A DNA stretch of 9,063 nt, taken from NCBI GenBank assembly GCA_031285465.1, contig JAITWD010000244.1, positions 1-9,063 of the forward strand, given 5' to 3'. A program made the position numbers and the translations under genes. This DNA comes from Lachnospiraceae bacterium. GTDB lineage: Bacteria > Bacillota > Clostridia > Lachnospirales > Lachnospiraceae. The notes below the pieces were generated by a model. It was not told where the DNA came from. It did no database searches and saw only the letters and a list, made by a program, of their open reading frames with translations. This document shows, piece by piece, positions 6,033 to 9,063 of the stretch (position 1 is the first letter of the stretch; every line of letters starts with the position of its first letter).

Positions 6033-7409
6033 ATGGCAAAAAAGGATACAATATTTTTCTGTCAAAACTGTGGACATGAATCGGGCAAATGGATGGGTCA
6101 GTGTCCGGGCTGCCGGGAATGGAATACCTTTGTCGAGGAAAAGGCGGTCAAGGGTAAAAGTACCTCATCCGGTGGCGGTGGCGGTCGAGTGCCCGGTGTC
6201 GAACCGACAGCCTTGACAGCGGTAACGATGTCGCAGGAAGAACGGATAACCACCAAGATGGACGAATTAGATCGGGTGCTGGGGGGCGGGATCGTTCCCG
6301 GTTCCCTTATTCTGGTGGGCGGTGATCCGGGGATCGGTAAGTCAACCCTGCTCTTGCAGGTCGGACAGATATTAGCTAATGATCGGCGGGAGATCCTCTA
6401 CATATCGGGCGAAGAATCCCTTAAACAGATCAAGATCAGAGCCGATCGGATCGGTGATTTCACCGAGCAACTAAAGCTTTTGTGTGAAACCGATCTTGCC
6501 GTGATCGAAGGGGTGATCCGGCGGATACAGCCGCAGGTGGTGATCATTGACTCGATCCAGACCATGTACAGTGAGGAAATATCTTCGGCACCTGGTAGCG
6601 TGTCACAGGTGCGTGAGTCGACGGCGCTACTATTAAAATTGGCCAAGGGACTGGGGGTAACCATATTTATTGTCGGTCACGTCACAAAGGAAGGAACGGT
6701 GGCCGGTCCCAGGGTCTTAGAGCATATGGTGGATACCGTCCTCTACTTCGAGGGCGATCGTCATGCGGCCTACCGGATCTTACGGGGGGTAAAAAACCGC
6801 TTTGGTTCGACCAACGAAATCGGCGTATTTGAAATGAGGAATGAAGGTCTGGTCGAGGTGACCAACCCATCCGAATATATGCTCTCAGGCAAACCGGAGG
6901 GTGCCAGCGGATCGGTGGTGGCGTGCTCCCTTGAAGGTACCCGAACCATTCTGATTGAAATACAGGCCCTAGTGTACCAGAGTAATTTTGGCATTCCCCG
7001 CCGTCAGACCACCGGCACCGACTTAAACCGCGTCAACCTGCTGATGGCAGTGCTGGAGAAGCGACTGGGTCTGCAAATGGCCTCCTGTGATGCCTACGTC
7101 AACCTTGCCGGTGGTATGAAAATAGTCGAACCGGCACTCGACCTGGGGATCGTGATGGCGATCGCCTCCAGCTTCAAAAATCGTCCGGTGGACGATAAAA
7201 TGATCGTCTTTGGCGAGGTTGGTCTAAGCGGAGAGGTCCGCTCGGTCAGTATGCCGGCGCTGCGGGTACAAGAAGCCGAGCGTCTTGGCTTTACGACCTG
7301 TATTCTGCCCCATGCCTGTCTGGGTGCCTGCGCGGCTATCCTTAAGGAAAATAAAGGCATAAAACTGATCGGTGTCCGCACCGTCCGTGAGGCGATCGAT
7401 CTGATCTAA
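6033..7409 (+). CDS. radA: RadA (Sms), DNA repair / branch-migration ATPase
   Basis: 458 residues from the 6033 start, the usual family length. RadA is a RecA-like ATPase that helps process recombination intermediates by branch migration. Visible parts are: an N-terminal zinc finger (C10-x2-C13, C24-x2-C27); a RecA-like core with Walker A GGDPGIGKST (96-105); the RadA-specific KNRFG motif (254-258), followed by STNEIGVFEM; and a C-terminal Lon-like domain (about 285-458, SSFKNRPVDDKMIVFGEVGLSGEVR) which lacks protease function in this family. Everything expected is intact. In many Firmicutes the order is clpC-radA-disA. Here the 136-residue gene and a hairpin-rich spacer separate radA from clpC, and no disA follows. 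The structured 5' region may control its expression. Confidence 0.97.
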   Translation: MAKKDTIFFCQNCGHESGKWMGQCPGCREWNTFVEEKAVKGKSTSSGGGGGRVPGVEPTALTAVTMSQEERITTKMDELDRVLGGGIVPGSLILVGGDPGIGKSTLLLQVGQILANDRREILYISGEESLKQIKIRADRIGDFTEQLKLLCETDLAVIEGVIRRIQPQVVIIDSIQTMYSEEISSAPGSVSQVRESTALLLKLAKGLGVTIFIVGHVTKEGTVAGPRVLEHMVDTVLYFEGDRHAAYRILRGVKNRFGSTNEIGVFEMRNEGLVEVTNPSEYMLSGKPEGASGSVVACSLEGTRTILIEIQALVYQSNFGIPRRQTTGTDLNRVNLLMAVLEKRLGLQMASCDAYVNLAGGMKIVEPALDLGIVMAIASSFKNRPVDDKMIVFGEVGLSGEVRSVSMPALRVQEAERLGFTTCILPHACLGACAAILKENKGIKLIGVRTVREAIDLI

Positions 7410-7438
7410 GGAAAAACTGATTAAATCATTGTTTTTTA

Positions 7439-7487
7439 AATGAGCTAGATGAAATGACATGATGATCGTCGTTTTATCTAGCTCATT
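7439..7487. repeat. 20-bp stem inverted repeat after radA
   Basis: AATGAGCTAGATGAAATGAC (7439-7458) pairs with 7468-7487 over a 9-base loop. Eighteen pairs are Watson-Crick and two are G-U (7451/7475 and 7455/7471). It is the best candidate to end the radA transcript, but no T-run follows on either strand, so it could also be a dyad operator or mRNA 3' end stabiliser. Confidence 0.6.
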
Positions 7488-7520
7488 ATGTTACGATGAA
7501 GTTCCTTTTAATAATTTAAA

Positions 7521-7545
7521 GAAGTACTGAATAAATCGGTACTTC
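7521..7545. repeat. Short inverted repeat GAAGTAC / GTACTTC
   Basis: GAAGTAC (7521-7527) and GTACTTC (7539-7545) are separated by 11 bases. Downstream, GCTCGATAA occurs twice within 25 bases (from about 7553). This lies between radA and the MerR-type gene; function unknown. Confidence 0.4.
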
Positions 7546-7605
7546 CTAATTGCGCTCGATAAAAATTGCTCGATAATAATTATAAATAAAATCATAGAAA
7601 AGCCA

Positions 7606-7636
7606 TTGACATTGACGCTACGTAATAGTATATGAT
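7606..7636 (+). promoter_or_regulatory. MerR-type promoter with 19-base spacer
   Basis: TTGACA (7606-7611) and TATGAT (7631-7636) are separated by exactly 19 bases, the overlong spacing characteristic of promoters activated by MerR-family proteins. A TACGTA palindrome (7619-7624) sits near the middle of the spacer, where such a regulator binds. It lies directly upstream of the MerR-type gene, implying autoregulation. Confidence 0.8.
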
Positions 7637-7659
7637 GACATTGTAAGGAAGGAGCGTAT

Positions 7660-8424
7660 ATGGAATATACCATTAACAAACTGGCTCAATTAGCCAAAAT
7701 CACCACCCGTACCCTGCGTTATTACGATCAATGTGGTCTTTTAGTCCCTACCCGCATCAGCAATGGATACCGTATTTACGGTCAGCCGGAGGTCGATCGC
7801 CTCCAGCAGATTTTATTATACCGTGAACTGGATATGCCTCTGGAAGAAATCGCCAAGCTATTGTCGGCCGACGATTATAGCGCCGAAGACACACTGCATG
7901 GACACCTGACAGCGCTGGTTGCCAAGCGAAGCCGTCTGGACCAGTTGATCAGCAACGTGGAAAAAACTATCAAAGCAAAGAAAGGAGAACTAATAATGAG
8001 TGATCAGGAAAAATTTAAAGGTTTTATCAATAACCTTGTCGACAAAAATGAAGAGCAATACGGTGATGAACTTCGTCAAAAATATGATAAGGATACCATC
8101 GAAGCATCCAATGCCAAGGTCCGTGGCATGACCGCAGAACAATATGCCGAAACCGAGCGACTGTCAGCGGCCTATCAGGAGGCATTAAAAGAGGCCTTTA
8201 GCCAAGGCGATCCCGCCAGTGAAACGGCACAGAAGGCGTGTGACCTCCACCGCCAGTGGCTAAGTTACTTTTGGCCGGAATATAGCCGCGAAGCCCACCT
8301 GGGCGTGACCCAGATGTATGTCGATGACGAACGCTTCGGCGCATACTACGATAAAATAGCCCCCGGCTGTGCAGTATTCCTGCGGGATGCGGTGGCGATC
8401 TATTGCGGGGAAGAAAAGCACTAA
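7660..8424 (+). CDS. MerR-family multidrug-sensing activator, TipAL-like
   Basis: 254 residues; GGAAGGAG ribosome site 5 bases before the ATG. Residues 1-70 are a MerR winged helix-turn-helix (TTRTLRYYDQCGLLVPTR, SNGYRIYG). Residues about 75-110 form the dimerising coiled coil, and residues 113-254 are a TipAS drug-binding domain (HRQWLSYFWPEYSREAHLG, MYVDDERFGAYYDKIAPG). TipAL/Mta-type proteins bind hydrophobic antibiotics and twist overlong promoters into active form. The promoter here has the matching 19-base spacer, so the gene likely switches itself on. No efflux pump or resistance gene is adjacent, so other targets, if any, lie elsewhere. Cysteines C237 and C249 lie in the drug domain, but I cannot say whether they match the thiostrepton-reacting cysteine of TipAL. 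A terminator follows. Confidence 0.93.
   Translation: MEYTINKLAQLAKITTRTLRYYDQCGLLVPTRISNGYRIYGQPEVDRLQQILLYRELDMPLEEIAKLLSADDYSAEDTLHGHLTALVAKRSRLDQLISNVEKTIKAKKGELIMSDQEKFKGFINNLVDKNEEQYGDELRQKYDKDTIEASNAKVRGMTAEQYAETERLSAAYQEALKEAFSQGDPASETAQKACDLHRQWLSYFWPEYSREAHLGVTQMYVDDERFGAYYDKIAPGCAVFLRDAVAIYCGEEKH
7981..7987 (+). promoter_or_regulatory. Internal ribosome binding site in the MerR/TipA gene
   Basis: AAAGGAG lies 8 bases before an in-frame ATG (7996, codon 113), exactly at the border between the coiled coil and the drug-binding domain. It is as strong as the gene's own start site. Confidence 0.72.
7996..8424 (+). CDS. Probable internal product: free TipAS-like drug-binding protein
   Basis: Starting at the internal ATG gives a 142-residue protein that is only the drug-binding domain (MSDQEKFKGF onward). 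In Streptomyces lividans the tipA gene is known to make both TipAL and a short TipAS from an internal start, the short form being abundant and sequestering the drug. The short form here has almost the same length (TipAS is about 144 residues) and its own ribosome site. That it is actually made here is inference. It is nested in-frame in the full gene. Confidence 0.6.
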   Translation: MSDQEKFKGFINNLVDKNEEQYGDELRQKYDKDTIEASNAKVRGMTAEQYAETERLSAAYQEALKEAFSQGDPASETAQKACDLHRQWLSYFWPEYSREAHLGVTQMYVDDERFGAYYDKIAPGCAVFLRDAVAIYCGEEKH

Positions 8425-8491
8425 TCCTAAGGAGCATTAATTAAAGCGTTTCCCCAATTAATCTCTATTAATATTTGAATTAAAACCATTG

Positions 8492-8523
8492 ATCCGAGGC
8501 ATTTTGCCTCGGATTTTGTCTTT
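8492..8523 (+). terminator. Rho-independent terminator after the MerR-type gene
   Basis: ATCCGAGGC (8492-8500) pairs perfectly with GCCTCGGAT (8506-8514) over a 5-base loop, followed by TTTGTCTTT. This is the clearest intrinsic terminator in the window. A weaker ATTAATT/AATTAAT pair (8436-8442, 8456-8462) precedes it. Confidence 0.88.
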
Positions 8524-8534
8524 GGTCCGACCCA

Positions 8535-8702
8535 GGCATTAATGCCAGTTTTTTATATCATAGGAAAATGCTCCGATGATATAAAACCGATGCGCAGCTA
8601 TGCGCGCGGAACAAAAGCGCGCTACCCAGGATATTTGTCCGCGCGAGTGCATGAAGCGCACTTTTGTTCTTTCAGACTGTAATTGAGCAATTAAGTCAGA
8701 AA
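8535..8702. repeat. Cluster of palindromes and hairpins upstream of the collagen-like gene
   Basis: No gene is seen in 8425-8820 other than a doubtful 23-codon frame. The stretch holds the following. A perfect 12-base palindrome GGCATTAATGCC (8535-8546). A hairpin TTTTATATCAT...ATGATATAAAA (8551-8586, 13 pairs with one mismatch). Helix A, 8603-8615 with 8634-8645 (12 pairs, one bulge). Helix B, 8609-8623 with 8655-8669 (14 pairs, one mismatch), which shares its left strand with helix A and so excludes it. A hairpin 8669-8702 (TTTC, GACT, AATTG with CAATT, AGTC, GAAA). GC-rich arms in an otherwise AT-rich spacer suggest a dispersed palindromic element or a leader RNA. Confidence 0.65.
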
Positions 8703-8703
8703 A

Positions 8704-8775
8704 ATGGAAAGGAAAATCAAAAGGAAAATCAAAAGGGTAACCAGTGGCGCGAACAATCTGATAGTCTTGTTATAG
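8704..8775 (+). other. Doubtful 23-codon frame with a 12-bp tandem repeat
   Basis: ATG at 8704 opens a 23-codon frame (MERKIKRKIKRVTSG...) ending at TAG 8773. The basic start is encoded by two perfect copies of GGAAAATCAAAA (8711-8722 and 8723-8734). There is no ribosome site before it. It might be a leader peptide, but more likely it is chance coding over a simple repeat. Confidence 0.2.
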
Positions 8776-8797
8776 GACGTGCGCATGTCCATAAAAA
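8775..8797 (+). other. Small hairpin in the collagen-gene leader
   Basis: GGACGTGC/GCATGTCC (8776-8791) forms a compact hairpin, with TAT/ATA pairs extending it around a bulge, followed by AAAAAA. It is too short of a T-run to be a + strand terminator. Confidence 0.35.
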
Positions 8798-8820
8798 ACG
8801 AGACAAAGGAGAAATAAAAA

Positions 8821-9063
8821 ATGACAGAGGGTTATAGTTCAGCAAATTTACACGTTCATGTTCCCACCGCGAGAATTGGCGATAATGGCAATTGGTTCGT
8901 CGGTGACAAAGATCTGGGGATAGCCGCGACCGGCCCGCAGGGTAATCCGGGTATTGATGGTCCGGCTGGTCCGATGGGTGCGACTGGTGCAATGGGTCCG
9001 ATGGGCGCAACCGGTGCAGTTGGTCCGATGGGTGCGACTGGTGCAATGGGTCCGATGGGTGCG
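8821..9063 (+). CDS. Collagen-like Gly-X-Y repeat protein, N-terminal part (runs off the window)
   Basis: 81 codons are visible, with no stop before the right edge. AAGGAG (8806-8811) lies 9 bases before the ATG. Residues 1-37 are a short head with a NGNWFVGDKDLGIAATG stretch, which resembles the 'NGNW-x-I/V-G-x-D-x-G' linker that precedes collagen-like repeats in clostridial surface and phage-tail proteins. From G38 on every third residue is glycine: GPQ GNP GID GPA, then a nine-residue unit GPMGATGAM or GPMGATGAV repeated. There is no signal peptide or hydrophobic start, so export, if any, would be by another route (compare spore-surface collagen-like proteins). Gly-X-Y stretches form triple helices, giving stiff fibres. 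The C-terminal domain, which would tell its role, is outside the window. Confidence 0.9.
   Translation, partial: MTEGYSSANLHVHVPTARIGDNGNWFVGDKDLGIAATGPQGNPGIDGPAGPMGATGAMGPMGATGAVGPMGATGAMGPMGA
8968..9063 (+). repeat. 27-bp tandem repeats in the collagen-like gene
   Basis: Units at 8968-8994, 8995-9021, 9022-9048 and a partial one from 9049 encode nine residues each. The first and third are identical in sequence, while the second differs at five bases. Such near-identical repeats usually vary in number between strains. Confidence 0.9.

Noticed and set aside
7491..7679. A 62-codon minus-strand frame across the MerR-type promoter
   Set aside because: It starts inside the MerR-type gene, has no ribosome site and covers the promoter and spacer; its hydrophobic look comes from AT-rich DNA.
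8729..9046. A 105-codon minus-strand frame opposite the collagen-like gene
   Set aside because: Its HQSHPSDQ-type repeats are the reverse complement of the Gly-X-Y coding repeats; there is no independent start signal.

Overview
The window looks like a core-chromosome stretch of a Gram-positive clostridium, most probably a member of the Lachnospiraceae. The reasons are strong AGGAGG-type ribosome sites, a clpC-radA axis of Firmicutes type, a YvyF-like zinc/helix-turn-helix protein, an SH3b membrane protein ending in an acidic DDEFEFEFL-type peptide, and a small protein family (often labelled 'endosialidase') that I associate with Lachnospiraceae. All seven genes lie on the + strand, and I see no phage, IS, CRISPR, tRNA or rRNA.

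Layout. Positions 1-518 hold the 3' end of purD (purine synthesis). A 150-residue protein with two four-cysteine zinc sites around a helix-turn-helix follows (553-1005). After a short AT-rich spacer full of GATA repeats comes a signal-peptide/SH3b/one-transmembrane protein with a long basic disordered cytoplasmic tail (1149-2663). Next are clpC (2746-5271), the 136-residue small protein (5353-5763), radA (6033-7409), a MerR/TipA-type drug-sensing regulator (7660-8424), and the start of a collagen-like protein that runs off the right edge (8821-9063). The usual Firmicutes partners of clpC (ctsR, mcsA, mcsB) and of radA (disA) are not beside them here.

How the genes relate. ClpC (protein unfolding for ClpP) and RadA (branch migration in recombination) are housekeeping stress and repair functions. 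The zinc protein and SH3b protein upstream may be co-transcribed with purD or clpC, though a good -10 box precedes clpC. The MerR-type gene is probably self-regulating. It has a TTGACA-N19-TATGAT promoter, and a strong internal ribosome site that would yield a separate 142-residue drug-binding protein, as for TipAL/TipAS. A clean Rho-independent terminator ends it.

The most interesting non-gene content is of four kinds. (1) A ten-C tract in the SH3b gene sits just before its membrane anchor; gain or loss of one C gives an immediate or near-immediate stop, which would turn an anchored protein into a secreted one. (2) The radA upstream spacer consists almost entirely of nested and tandem inverted repeats. 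(3) The collagen-gene upstream region carries several hairpins with two mutually exclusive long helices. (4) A pentapeptide repeat tail (15-bp units) is appended to ClpC. These are readings of the sequence alone and none has been tested by search or experiment.
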